Shown piece by piece: positions 11,831 through 23,299 of a stretch of 64,000 nt of DNA; the stretch's first letter is position 1; each line of letters starts with the position of its first letter. Below the pieces are notes generated by a model. That model did not search any database, was not told where the DNA came from, and saw only the letters and a program-made list of their open reading frames with translations. The stretch lies in contig MNCI01020136.1 of assembly GCA_015680685.1 (NCBI GenBank), forward strand, positions 65,366-129,365, in the 5' to 3' direction. The DNA is from Gnetum montanum. Taxonomy: Eukaryota > Streptophyta > Gnetopsida > Gnetales > Gnetaceae. Made by a program: the position numbers and the translations under genes.

Positions 11831-12434
11831 TCTACGCCTATTTTCTAAATCATGACGAAAAAGAAGGCATCTACAAAGAACTTTACTTGGAGGAGTCAGA
11901 CATAGCTACCCATGACCTATCACATCTTCCATGTGCAAGGATAGAAAAAGGTTCCACCACCAACTATCCCAAATACATAGCCTTACCTATTTTTCTCATT
12001 TATTCCTTCTATTTCGTTTATTGTGTTTATGTCATTTATTCAATTTTTTAGCTCTAGGCTTGTGTATTTGTCCATTTGGAATTTTGTAAAAATCCCATCA
12101 TAGTTTTAGGTCATGTTTATTTTTTTTTCAGTGTTGGGTTTTGGTTTTTTTTGTTGAGGTATAAATGCTATTTCCCATGAATCCCATTGGTTTTTTGCTT
12201 TTTTCATCCAAAAAAGAAATGTCACTTGCGAATTTTTTCCTAAGTAAAAAACTATGTTTTTTGATTTTCTAAGGATATGAAATTATTTCCTACTTTTGTC
12301 CAATTTCTTAGATTTTTGAACCACTTGATTAGACCTTATGAATAAGTTTTTATGGATGTTTTTATTAGGCTATGTCAAGTGGGGTTTTTTTTTGTGGATG
12401 GTTTCTAGTGGAACTTTGGTATTATTTTCTATAG
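11831..12434. other. T-rich spacer, 5' part of the Tat element
   Basis: No coding frame or repeat is recognised. The last five bases (12430-12434, TATAG) are the left target duplication of element A and recur at 31679-31683, so this sequence was once contiguous with 31.68 kb onward. Confidence 0.6.
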
Positions 12435-13292
12435 TGATGAGTGCTAAGGTACCCATACACTCAACCATACGAATATGAGTGTTCACACATGATCTGGTCG
12501 AACTCCGCAGATGGACTAGTTGTGGTATCTAGATAGTTACAAGTTGATCGCAATTCACTGTCTTCCCACCTGGACTAGTATTTGCTTTGTCACATATGGT
12601 TTAGTCTAGAGTGAGGTGAATGATAGGATCTTAACTAATGCTACTCTTAGAAGTGATGAAAAAATAATTTAGACTTAAGCTAATAGATAATAAGAAGTGA
12701 AATCTAAACTAGCCTAAGTGCAATGAGCATCTTTCCTTAATCATCCGTACGCATCGTGGACCTCATGTACTACTTCTGGGATTACCAAACACACATTAGT
12801 CAAGCACTCCTAAATACACTACTGGGTTACCAAGTAGTTACACTTCAATGTTCATGATTAAGTCGTACTCATTTCACATTTAACAATAGGAATAGTAAAT
12901 TATGGTAAAGAAATATTAATTAAGAAAATGATAAATAACAATAACAATAACAATTAAACAATTAAAACTAAGTAAATGCTGCAATGATGGAGTAATCTTG
13001 ATCTTTACTGTCGATCATGTGCGTGTCCAAGTACGTCACACTAGAATAAAGGTTTTGTACAATTACAATCATCACATTACGAGCATGCATTAGGGAAAGA
13101 ATTGAAATTAACTAAAAATTAAAAAAAATACTTTACTCTATACTAACTTACTCTCTCATGCACCCAAATGTGTATTTATAGGCTTACACAGGAATAACGA
13201 TATTGTGTATCTGATATCATTATCCAGGCCACGATATCGCATACCCAATATTGAGGTTATGATATCGAGGCCTGGCAAAACATGATTCATCA
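12435..13292 (-). repeat. 3' LTR of element A
   Basis: This copy aligns along its length with 30828-31678 and, inverted, with the solo LTR 47421-48371. The minus-strand TATA box (TATAAATA) is at 13173-13180. Upstream of it in the U3 sense (13195-13275) are several GATATC-containing motifs, separated by CAGGCC or CCTGG. The left flank carries the TATAG duplication. Confidence 0.85.
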
Positions 13293-13371
13293 TACCCGCA
13301 CGATTAAATAACAACTTGTCCTCGAGTTAGATAAAATGAGAATGGGTTCGATTGATTACACAATGGATATG
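13293..13371 (-). other. Residual 3' interior of A with polypurine tract
   Basis: The minus strand reads CGTGCGGGTA directly before the LTR start TGATGAATC, a short purine-rich tract matching that of element B (CATGGGGGTA before TGATGAAG). The last five bases before B, ATATG, form an imperfect target duplication with ATAGG at 26703-26707. Confidence 0.55.
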
Positions 13372-14284
13372 TGATGAGCGGCTAGGTACCCCTATGCCCA
13401 ACCATACAAATCACAAGCGTTCACACGCGACTTGGTCAAATTCTATAGACTGTAAGCACTTAACATACACCAGACTCTAACAAGCAAAACCTTGGTTAGA
13501 ATGGTTGTTGCCTTCCTAGTCTCACTTATGACATTTTGTTTTCTATGGTTAAGTGAGATTAAGGCTAATGATTTTTATAGCTTTTTACTTATCTTTTGGC
13601 GTCTAATTAAAGTATGGAAGGTAAAGGATGAACTATTTTCTAATCTATAATTATCCTAATTTGTATTCTAACTATTCCTAGCATAAGTATCCAATCCCAT
13701 CTTCCAGGCACGTTCTGAGCATCCCCTAAGCACTTCTGGGTTACCAGACGTTAAGCATCACTAGGTTCACCAAGTGTTGGGTTTACGTTTGAGATGGTCG
13801 TACTTATGGCCTCAATGAACTATAAAGGAGTGATAGCAATTAAAATAACAATAACAGAAACTTAAGTAATTAACAAGCAATTAACAAAGCATAAACATAT
13901 TAAACTACTGAATGCATAAAATGGTTAAGTCCAAATGCTACAAGGAATGCTTGAAGAGTTCGTCTTTATTCCCATCACACCAATGGGCTCAGATACATCA
14001 ACACTTGAATAAAGAGTCGAGCACTTTTCTTACAACTGCTACGGGCACTTGGAAAATATTCTATCTCATGCGAGAAAAAAGTGCAAGAGCTTCGCTACAA
14101 CTAACTGAAAGGTACCTAAATGAGGTGGAAGACCCTCTTATTTATAGGCTGAAATAGGCTCCGCATAAACAGGGTCATGTTGACATATGAAAGGCTACGT
14201 CGATAGGGCCATGTCGATGCGGCTGCATATACATGGCCCCGTATACGTGGCCTAGTCGACACATCGACTAATGAGACTTCATCA
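13372..14284 (-). repeat. 3' LTR of element B
   Basis: It aligns with 25778-26702. The minus-strand TATA box is intact at 14139-14146. Between LTR start and TATA (14185-14275) lies an array of CG-rich blocks: GTCGATGCGG, GTATACGTGG, CATGTCGATG, AGTCGACACATCGAC. It includes ~35 bp near 13862-13895 that the 5' LTR lacks. Confidence 0.9.
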
Positions 14285-14300
14285 TACCCCCATGACTAAG
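14285..14300 (-). other. Polypurine tract of element B
   Basis: The minus strand reads CATGGGGGTA immediately before the LTR start TGATGAAG. It is short but placed exactly at the inner border of the 3' LTR. Confidence 0.55.
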
Positions 14301-14479
14301 TAAAAACTCCTCCTCGAGTTACTCTACAATTTGGAAGGTATGGATTTTTATTTACAACGCACATGACTTGACACACATACGACACACACATGATACAACA
14401 GTAATTTGACCAAGTGCCTGAGTTATAGAGAAGGACAAATTACAAAAATGATGGTGTTTAGAAGTAAAATTGAATACCT

Positions 14480-17397
14480 CGATGGTCTTGGAGTCTTTGC
14501 CATGTAGAATGATGCACAAAATTGTTGAAGAAGGTCACACCATCCCTAAGGGTGGTGGTTCTGACAGACCTTCTCCAACCTCTGGCCCATGCGTTGGTGA
14601 CGGCATGGATGATGGTTGCCCTGCAGTAGCTGCAACTTCTGGAGGTAGTCAGAAAGCCTCCAAGAGAGCCCTGATCTTTTCTTCTTTGCTTCTAGGATCG
14701 TTCACAGTCCAGGAAGCTTCTCCAATGTGTGCTAGAACTGGAGCTTCCCAAGGGCATGGTAGCACCGAGAAGAGTTCTTTGAGGTTGACAAACTAGGCTG
14801 CGAACTGCTTTCGTTTGATGTTGAACAGTCGGATTGATGCTTGCAACTGCTGGTAGTCATTCATTCAATGGTCCAAGTTCTCCGCGACTGTACGTTATCC
14901 TTCAAATCATGTGCGAAGAACCTCAAGTTCCACGTTCGCTATTTCCAGCTTTTGCTTTGTTGCCTTATGTGCCTGGAACTCATCCTCATATAGGGAATAC
15001 AAGGCGACCACTTTTTTTTCCAATTCTGACCGCGGTCTTTCGACTGTGAGCATAGCCAGGTTTGCATATCGAAGGTTGGCAAGCTCCATATATTCTATCA
15101 TCTCTTCAATCTACAGCTCTTTAAGGTGGATTTCAGCTTGATTATACTCATTCAACCCATCAAAGATAGGTTGCCATACCTCGCCTCCTTCTTGGAGCTG
15201 TTGGAGCTCTTGGTTCATTTTGGCCTTTGTGACTTGGATATGCTTTTCATTTACTTCCTTCTGTAATCCCACTTGGTCCCTATAATTATTTCTGATGTTT
15301 TCAAATTTTAGGACCTCATTTTTCCAAGTGGAGATTTCAATTGTGAATTTCTGTCGTAATGCCCGAGCCTCCTCCATTGACAGATTTCGATTTTTAGTAG
15401 CCAACCTTCTTACGTCAGCGTTCACCCTGGCTAGTTCTTCCTACTGTTCGTGGATAAAATTTTTCATATGTTTATTTTTGGCACCAACATTGCGTAGGCG
15501 ATGAACCTCCGTGGTCAGCTGTACGTTATCCTGGTGAACCTCAACTAAGTCCTTGTCTAAGTGATATCCTTAAATGTCTGCCAAGGACTTGTCGAAGATC
15601 GCCATCTCTCGCGCATCCTCGATGACCTGAATTTTAAGTTGAAGCTATTGAAAAGCTTCATCCCTAGTGATTTTATGGTCAAGGATGGCTGGATTGACAA
15701 GTTTGGCTCTTAATTGGGCTACCTCCGTTGCCAAGTGCTGACAAGTGACTTGAGCAGCTTCCAGTTGCCCTTCCAAAACGAGGCTCTTGCCCCTTGCCGA
15801 GAGCAGCTCTAACTAGGTTGTAGTAATGTTGTCTGGAAGGTCGAAGACATCTATAAGTGGTTACCCAGTTCCCACCAGTCGGTCCAACAACTCCTCGTGT
15901 TGGGCTGCATCAGTCTTGCGATTAGAAGTTCCGGTAGATGTCTGTACATCTTGTAGTCCATGAATGTCCGGTACAAGTGCTACCGGTGCATTGAGAGTTG
16001 TAGCAATTATGTCAGAAACCACTTCAGCCACAGCCTCCTGTCCTTGGTGCTACATCACTAGGATTGTCGCCCCCTGGTCATCCTCCAAGAGTACCAAAAA
16101 GGTGGTAGCATTCCCAGAGATTTTGGGAAACAACTGATGTATGGATACTCTCACCTCTCAAACACTAGGATCTGTTCATGTAGGAATTTGCATTCAGGCT
16201 ATGGAGAACATTGGCCCTACCCTTTCAAGCAAGCTAACTAATCGAGCTAATTTCTCCAGGTGGCTCATTGTAGGGTGATAGACCTAATGGTCTTCCCCTC
16301 CATTAGTCCTACCAGATTGCTCTTGGTGGCTCAAGAGTGTTTCCTAGATTTCACGGATGTGTTTTGCTATGGTTTACGAACCCGGATGTGTTGTTTGTGC
16401 AGGTCGTGGAGGTGGTTGCTACTCCTCCTATGTTTGTGTGGTGGCAGGAGTTTTATCCTTCATCATTTCCCACCAAGAGGCAATCGGGGTGTGCCAAATT
16501 ACATCATTGGAGTACCGTGCTATCCCTGCCTCTTTGCATAACTTTTGAATTAGGTAGGGAAAGGGGAGAGCTCATCTTCCACATTTGCTCTTAGCAAACC
16601 TCTTTTCAATCTCCAAAAAAAAACAGCTGTGGAAGACTCATTGAGAATTTTCCACTCAAGGTGGCACACGCATAGGTGGAGAAGGCTATGATTTTGCTGT
16701 GTCTTACCATTGGGTTCAAGTGGTAAGATGTGATCTTTGAGTATACCCTCTCCACTGTGGTCAGAGAGTCGAATTCCTTGTGCTCTACCCCATAGCACTG
16801 TTTGGTCCATTCCACCTTTACCTCTGGGTTGACCTATTTTGGAATTTCCACCACATCTGCCCCAGTCTCGGGCAACCCCAGAGCCTGCACTATCACCTCT
16901 GAAGAGTAAGAGACATAAATGTCTTTGATTCTTACTCTAGACCCTGGTTGTTGATTGGTCCAGAAGAGGTAGGTCTCTCCTAAGTACCATTCACAACTAG
17001 TTGTGATGATTGGCCACATCAGAGAGTTTTGCAGTTGGAGCCTCACTTCTTCTAGCGCGTTCTCGAGGAATGGTCCAAAGTTTAGCTCTTGGAGGACCAT
17101 CCATTGCACCTTGCGCGGCGTGATAGCATCAAGAAAGGCTTGGGTCAAGGTGACCTCAAGCTGTTGTGCTATCCCAGGAGTCTCATCCCTTTGCAATTAC
17201 TCGCTGGGAATCTCCTCTTCAGGAATTTGATGGACAGATTCCATGTTAGGTCCTTCCCAGAGGGGACTAGTTGCATGAGAGCCCTCTGCGTGCTCTGGCA
17301 GTTGTGTGCCTCGTCCCCTTCCCGTGCATGGGTGCTTGTCCCTCGGTTGTGATGGTCCTTCGTCCCTTGGATGCCATCTACAATCAAACATAACCAC
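14480..17397 (-). pseudogene. Env-like ORF with coiled-coil tail (element B)
   Basis: This extra ORF follows integrase in the same orientation. The N-terminal part (17397-16480) reads WMVLQELNFGPFLENALEE, SRVRIKDIYVSYSSEVIVQALGLPETG, a histidine/cysteine-poor globular region, then PFPYLIQKLCKEAGI. This layout resembles the plant transposon-associated domain (Transposase_32/plant mobile-domain type) seen in Athila env-like ORFs. From ~16.0 to 14.83 kb it becomes a long charged coiled coil (LRQKFTIEISTWKNEVLKFE, ELEKKVVALYSLYEDEFQAHK), and ends with a Pro-rich tail near 14.5 kb. It would be ~900 residues but for about a dozen stops. No signal peptide or convincing membrane segment is visible, so a true envelope role is doubtful. 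Three other loci in the window carry homologous remnants. Its function is unknown. Confidence 0.65.
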
Positions 17398-17449
17398 CCA
17401 TTAGACTATGCATAAGTAGCTCAAGATGGTCCTTATACACCTTCTTAGG

Positions 17450-18970
17450 TTGACTAAGTTATGTTGTTGGCACAGGAATTCCTTTAAGTCTCTCGAAGTG
17501 TTAATTTATGGGTTAGAGCCAAAATTTTCATATTTAACTAACTGATTAATTAATTAATTAATTACACATTAGGAATCACCACCCATGACTGAGAGTATAC
17601 CTTCGGTTGCTTAAAAGGGCAAGGATCAGTTGAAGTGGACATGTGATGGAAGGTAGGTGCGGTGGGAAGGGTTAGGCAGAAAAAATGGCAAAATCTCCCC
17701 TCAATTTGGATTCCAAATGATGAAAATTTCAAAGCACAGTGGGTGTATCTATAGGGATTAGGTGCTGCATCGACAGGGCTACGTATAGGCAGGGGGATGC
17801 GTATACGGGGTCCCATATACGTAGGGGTGTGCACCCATTGACCAACGTTGACCAACTCAAAAAAAGCCCAAAATGATGAATTTGAAATGCCAAATTGGGG
17901 CGGTTGAAGTGCGCGAGAGGCCCAGACATGGTGGAGGAAAGGAGGAGGGAAATTAGGGCTCAAAAAAGAGTCGAAAGTAGGAGAACGTGACTCAAAAGAA
18001 CTCCGCGGGGAAGAAATTGAGCGACGGATGGCATGAAAACAAGCCACCAACCAACGCCAAGGATGAGAGACTAAAGAACAGCACCAAGAATATGCAAGTA
18101 GGTCCTCCCCATAGCAAGCGACAACCTTTGTAGCCCTTGCATATCCCCAACACTGGGGTCTGTGGGCCTCAGTGTTAAGGAATGGCGAACGTAAGTTAAG
18201 ACTTCCATCCAGGAGACCTTGCCCAAGCATGAGAAGTTCATGAGAGATGCGACAAACAATCAAGTCATAAAATGGGCAGTGGGATGAGGGAGGGAGAGAA
18301 GTGGATGAGAGAGAGAGAGATGAGGTGTGAATGTCCAATGATCGGTGCCATGAAACCCCCATGTGAAGCTCTGGTTAAGCAACCCAATAGAACCTTTTCC
18401 AAGTTCAGAACCAAAACCAACCACCCCCAGTGACATCGCAGCAACACACAAAGACTTGTCTAGTCCCCAAGTGGGTAGGAATGCACTCACAGAGAACCAC
18501 CAATCCAACAGACGTGAGAGGGAGGAAGTGAAATGGGACCAAGTCAGAGGGGACAAAAGAAGTCCCATAACTAGTGTTGGCAGCCCATGAGAGGCGGTTT
18601 AAGGGGTGTGCTTTGAATTCGCACACGGTGAGGATTTTATCCTTGTGTTTTCTTTTGGTTTTCAATTTGTGGGAACCACACCATGTGAAGACCCATGCTT
18701 GTGCGCATGTATCTAACCAAGGGGTGTGCTTTGAATCCTCATGGTTTTTTTTTTCATTTTTTTTCGATTTTTGATGAGGACCACACCATGCAAGGTCAAA
18801 TTGCCAAGGAGCTTTCTTGTAGCAAAGAATTTGGAGTGGTAAGGAATCCGTAAGGGCACTCGTGCCACCCAAGGGTAGAAGAGGACTAAAAATGTTGCAT
18901 TCCCCTTGAAGTCACATCCTATGCAAACCATTGGGTCATCCCCTAAGTCCAGGAACTACACAAGTCACAC
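17450..18970 (-). promoter_or_regulatory. LTR-like promoter block before the env-like ORF
   Basis: Between integrase and the env-like ORF lies a GC-richer block. At 17755-17830 it carries GTATACG, ATATACG and TCGATGC motifs like the U3 array of the B LTR. On the minus strand these are followed by a TATA-like CCTATAGATAC at ~17738-17750, ~350 bp before the env-like ORF. At 18602 and 18719 the 18-base text AAGGGGTGTGCTTTGAAT repeats, each time followed by GGACCACACCATG-like sequence (a 117-bp duplication). ACACATTA occurs at both edges (17551, 18961), so the block may instead be an inserted solo LTR. An open frame of 266 codons (17562-18362) spans it without any known motif; I do not call it a gene. 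Confidence 0.4.
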
Positions 18971-19479
18971 ATTAATTAAAATGTTTTCTTTAAAATGAAC
19001 TGGGGTTGCATAATCTCGATGGTAGGAAAACCACGTAGTGGATGAATGGGTGAATGACGTGGACCCACTGCCGATATTATGAGGTGAAAGTAATTGCAAA
19101 AACTAGGAACAACCATGCGAGGGCAAGACTGAGGTAAAAGGTAGGCCATTCCCTGTGACCCATCGCAATGAAAACCATTCGCGCCAACCTGACGACAAAA
19201 AGACGATTTGTTAGTAGCAACGAAAGTGGAAATGAGACAACAAACAAAGAAATGGAAAAGTAATGAAAATAGTTAAAGAAAAGAAAATTGTAGCAAGAAT
19301 AGCAAATGTAGTAATGATGTTGAAAAATAAAAAAGTTTAAAAAAAATTAAAAAAAGTGAGGGGCGAAGGGGAATGGATCAGCATGGAAAACGGTCTCCCC
19401 AATGACTAGGTGGAAAGGAGGAGACGCAAAATATGGAGCGAGGCTATCCTAGTGATGACGAGGTAGTTGCACTGGTTGA

Positions 19480-20640
19480 GTGAAGTTCACAGAAAGGTTT
19501 CAGTTGTTGGTGATTGACTAACTACGTTTTGGTGGGGTCCACAGGTTTTTGGATAAGCAAGGCCCCGGATGGGAAGGTTTCGAAGACAATGTAAGGTCCC
19601 TCCCACAGTGTTTAAAACTTGTTCAGTTGAGATACATGTGAGGGGTTCCAATACAACACCTTGTCTCCACAACTAAATGTGACCTTTCGAATCCTAAGAT
19701 CATGTCGTTTTTTATTGTAGGCCTTGTGGATCTCATTGGAAGATAGGGCCACTAATCAGTTCTCATCTAGCACACTTAAATTGATAAGTCGTTCATGTTG
19801 TGCTAGCGGGAGGTCAAGGCCCAAGTCATTGGTGGTGGATAGTGCGTGGAGTTTGGCCTGAATTGGAAGTGTTGGTAACTTTCTGTACACTAACTCATAG
19901 GAAGAGTACCCTACAGGAAGTTTCCAAGTGGAGCGATAGGCCCATAGGGCATCGTTAAGTTTGGAACTCCAATCCCTCCTGTATTTGCTAATGGTTCGGG
20001 TACGGATCTTGGTGATCTTCCTATTGGTGACTTTGGCTTACTCGTTGGCTTGGGGGTGATAGGGTGTTGTAAATTTATGCGTGACCCCCAAGTGTTGTAT
20101 GAGTTTCCAAAAAGTGACACCCGTGAAATGAGTCCCATTATCAGGAATGAGTGCACGTGTCACTCCAAACCTATTGATGATTTGTTGTTGGACAAATCGT
20201 GCAGCGATGTTGGAAGAACAGTCGATGATGGTTGCCACTTCTACCCACTTTGTACAGTAGTCCATAGCTACAATGATGCATGCCTTTCCATTTGACAAGG
20301 GTGTGATGGGCCCCATGAAGTCGATGCCCCAGATGTCGAAGGGCTCCAGTGGTTGGATCCACTGTTGAGGTCCCTCCAATCGTGTCGACATCCCACCATC
20401 TATTTGGCATCATTCGCAGGAGCGGGCAAACCATTGTGCATCCCTAAAAATTATGGACTAGTAATACCTTGCCAGCAGGATCTTAATGGTTGTGTGGCAT
20501 CTAGCATAGTGGCCCCCACAAGGGCCCTTGTGAGCATCTTGGAGGACGTGCAGTGTATCATCATCAGGGACACACCATCGAACTAGGCCATCTGCACACA
20601 CCTTGTAAAGATGGCTGTTGATTTCCATGAAATGCTTGGC
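19480..20640 (-). pseudogene. Integrase of element B (Athila type)
   Basis: The minus strand shows an HHCC zinc-binding remnant (GGHYARCHTTIKILLARYY, then C-x2-CQIDGG, ~20590-20400). The catalytic core is at 20038-20391: FDIWGIDFMGPITP, VAMDYCTKWVEV with first Asp, GVTRALIPDNGTHFTG with second Asp, and YHPQANE with Glu. A stop follows the Glu. The frame then continues through KLNDALWAYR and the C-terminal barrel, with VGDK-like CGDKVLYWNPSH and LWEGPYIVFETFPSGALLIQ (~19690-19520). FDVWGIDFMGPF-type wording and the absence of a second RNase H between RNase H and integrase support Athila. Confidence 0.85.
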
Positions 20641-20652
20641 CTTATGAAGAAA

Positions 20653-20787
20653 CTACTATTTCTACTGATGGTTCCACTCCTTTGGTAGCTCCTGGGTTGT
20701 GAGGTAGGTGAGGATGCGGNCTACTATTTCTACTGATGGTTCCACTCCTTTAGTAGCTCCTGGGTTGTGAGGTAGGTGAGGATGCGG
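20653..20787. other. Assembly artefact: N flanked by a 67-bp duplication
   Basis: Bases 20653-20719 are repeated at 20721-20787 with a single mismatch, separated by one N at 20720. It is best read as two overlapping contig ends joined without merging. It adds ~68 bases inside the RNase H-integrase linker of element B. Confidence 0.9.
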
Positions 20788-20789
20788 TT

Positions 20790-21350
20790 GAACCAAGGGG
20801 AGTCCTTGGACACTTGTGGATCGACTGCACCTGCGAAGAGGAGTTCATCTAGAAATTGGTCAGAGAGGGGCTCCTCCTCTTCTGTGTCATCCCATAGTAA
20901 CTGAGACAAGTGGTCAGCTATCACATTCTTGGTCCCCTTTCGGTCTACCATGGTGAGATCAAACTCTTGAAGAATCACCAGCCACCAAATGATTTAGGGG
21001 CTCACCATTGGTTTTTTCATTAGGAACTGAATAACACTATGGTCAGTATGCATGAACATCTTGTATCCGAGCACATAGTGTCAAAATTTTTCCAAGGCGA
21101 ACACCACCGCCATCAACTCCTTCTCGATGGTGGTGTAGTTCAGCTGAGCACCCACAATGCTATGGCTTGCACAGTGGATATAACATGGATGTTTCTGATC
21201 ATCACACTGTGTAAGCACAACTCCCAAGGCATAGTTGGATGCATCCATCATAATGTGAAAGGGCCTGGACCAATCAGGGACCTGTAGAACTGGAGTTTCT
21301 ATTTCAGTGCTTGGAATGCAGACTCGCACTCCTTGGTCCAAATGAATGGA
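20790..21350 (-). pseudogene. RNase H of element B
   Basis: Minus-strand pieces: LQVPDWSRPFHIMMDASNYALGVVLTQ (catalytic Asp region), YIHCASHSIVGAQLNYTTIEKELMAVVFALEKF (21081-21341), then LQEFDLTMVDRKGTKNVIADHLSQL (20730-20978). VIADHLSxL followed by an acidic linker is typical of Athila. It would degrade RNA in RNA-DNA hybrids. Broken by stops. Confidence 0.85.
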
Positions 21351-21479
21351 GCATCCTTCTTTGTAAGTTCTACCAATGGCTTGGCGATCTTCAAGAAGTT
21401 TTCAATGAAGTGCTGGTAGTAACCAGTGTGTCCAAGGAATGACCAAACATCTTTGACGGTACTCGGTTGGTGGGTGATT

Positions 21480-22260
21480 CCTTAGATGATCCTGATCTTT
21501 TCAAGATCCATGCTAATCCCTGTTTGTGAGATGCGATGCCCCAAAAAAATACCTTATTGGACCATCAAATGGATTTTCTTCCAATTAAGCCATAGATTAG
21601 TGTCTACACACCTTTTTAGAACTTGCTCAAGATGGTCCAAGGCTTGCTCGAATGTGGCCCCATAGGTAGAGAAGTCATCCATGAAGACTTCTATCCCATT
21701 ACCGATTTGTTGCTGGAAGATGCTTAGGACAAGGCATTGGAATGTAGCAGGTACATTACACAAGCCAAAGGGCATCTTCTTGTATGAAAAAGTCCCTCAA
21801 GGACTTGTGAAAGTTATTGTGGCCTGGTCTTCTGGTGCTATTTGGGTTTGGTTATAATCATTATAACCATCCAAAAAGCTGTAATAGCGGTGCCCTATGA
21901 TGGTGTCCAACACCTGGTCCACAAATGGGAGTGGAAAGTGATCCTTGAAGGTAGCCATGTTGAGAAACTAGAAATCAATATAGACCCTAAATTCACCACC
22001 TTTATTTGACACAATAATGAGTGGGCTGACCCATTCGCTATCGGCAATAGAATAGATGAACCTCACCTCTAGCAATTGCTCGATTTCATCTTTGACGACT
22101 TGCTTCAGTTTGGGGTTCAATCATCTTTGTGGTTGTCATCGTGGCTTCATGGAGGGGTCAATATATATCAGATGCTGACAGACCCTAGGATCAACTCCGG
22201 TTAACTCAGGATACGGCCATGCGAATGCAACATCCCATTTTTTTACCACCTTTAGCAACT
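21480..22260 (-). pseudogene. Reverse transcriptase of element B
   Basis: The minus strand gives MPFGLCNVPATFQCLVLSIF and the catalytic box VFMDDFSTYG with both Asp retained, then LEQVLKRCVDTNLWLNWKK (21554-21775). The upstream DGFSGYNQ-like and PLPF-DQVLD-like parts around 21.8-22.1 kb are readable with frameshifts. A stop or shift follows at each end. It copies element RNA to DNA in the cytoplasmic particle when intact. Confidence 0.85.
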
Positions 22261-22647
22261 TCTTCTTTTGTTCTAGAGTAAGGGTGGCATTGATGATTAG
22301 TAGCTTCCCATTTCACAAAAAATCATACTCTAAGTGAGTTGGTAAGACTTGAGCTCTAGGGGCTCTTGTTTGAAGCTTTTAGGGATTTGTAGCTTCCCCC
22401 AGTCATCTTGGTCGTCAACAATGGAGACCTATTGATGAACCTCTTCCATTTCGTCCATGATTTCAATGTAGGCTTGTACAAGCCCCTCAAATGGTTCCAT
22501 TCACAATGCGCTGCTAGTAGGATTAGCTGTCAGCCACTGGGTGCCTTCTTGGTTAGTGGCTGCTGCGTACAGGCACTGCTAAACAGGTGATTCCTTGGTA
22601 CATCGATTGCATGCTTGCATGGATATCTGCTTAGCAGACCATAACTG

Positions 22648-23110
22648 CTACACATAGTTGCACCCTAAGTCACTATACATGATGCATGGAACGCACTTCT
22701 TCTTGATCTTCCTGAAAGGATTCTTCTTTGAAATTTCAAGGGATAGATCTCGGAGTCCTAGTTGTGTGTCCATCGTGCTTAGCCAAGCTCTTCCCATGAT
22801 GATTGGAAAGTTCCCGTTGTAGTTCTCCACACGGATGACCAAGAAATCAGTAGGATAGGACCACCAACAAACAGTGATTACAATGTCCTCCACCAATCCC
22901 AAGGGAATGGTGATGGACTAGTCTGCTAACTTGAGCCGAATGTTGCTCTTCTTTAGCAGGGGAAAATTTGAGTTCTTGTACATATCATGAGAGATCAAAT
23001 TGATCCCTAACCCCAAGTCTAGAAGAGCTTTGCATGGCTCATTCCCTGCCACCTGAAGATAGATGAGGGGGCTTCCCAGATCAGTCAATTTCTAGGGAAG
23101 ATGACCTACC
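22648..23110 (-). pseudogene. Aspartic protease of element B
   Basis: The minus strand gives PCKALLDLGLGINLISHDMYK near 22.98-23.05 kb, the DLGASINL-type active site used by Athila-like elements. It is followed by LGLVEDIVITVCWWSYPTDFLVIRVENYNGNFPIIMGRAWLSTMD (22648-22902), the C-terminal flap and the ILGRPWL-like signature. It would process the polyprotein. The frame is broken between the two halves. Confidence 0.8.
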
Positions 23111-23299
23111 TTGATCCAGTTAGTCACGACATGTGTGAGCATGACCATCTGGATGTTGGAGTGTGGTTGGCTTGAAGGCTACTCGGGCGGTGGAATAGTG
23201 GAGGCACTTGAAGGTTCAGAGGCACTGGCCATAGGTGTATGTGAGGGTATGTTCAGATTATTGGGCCAGAAGAAAGGACATTTTCGTGGTTTGGGTTCT

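Noticed and set aside
15295-15504. Plus-strand frames over the coiled-coil ORF
   Set aside because: They are shadows of the minus-strand coiled-coil ORF of element B.
17562-18362. Open frame of 266 codons on the minus strand
   Set aside because: No domain, odd composition (Ser, Pro, His, Trp), overlapping open frames in other phases, and part of it is translated U3-like motif array. The GC-richer DNA explains the lack of stops.
17551-18968. 8-bp direct repeat ACACATTA as a hAT target duplication
   Set aside because: The enclosed block has no hAT-type terminal inverted repeats and the repeat lies in ATTA-rich DNA, so chance is likely.
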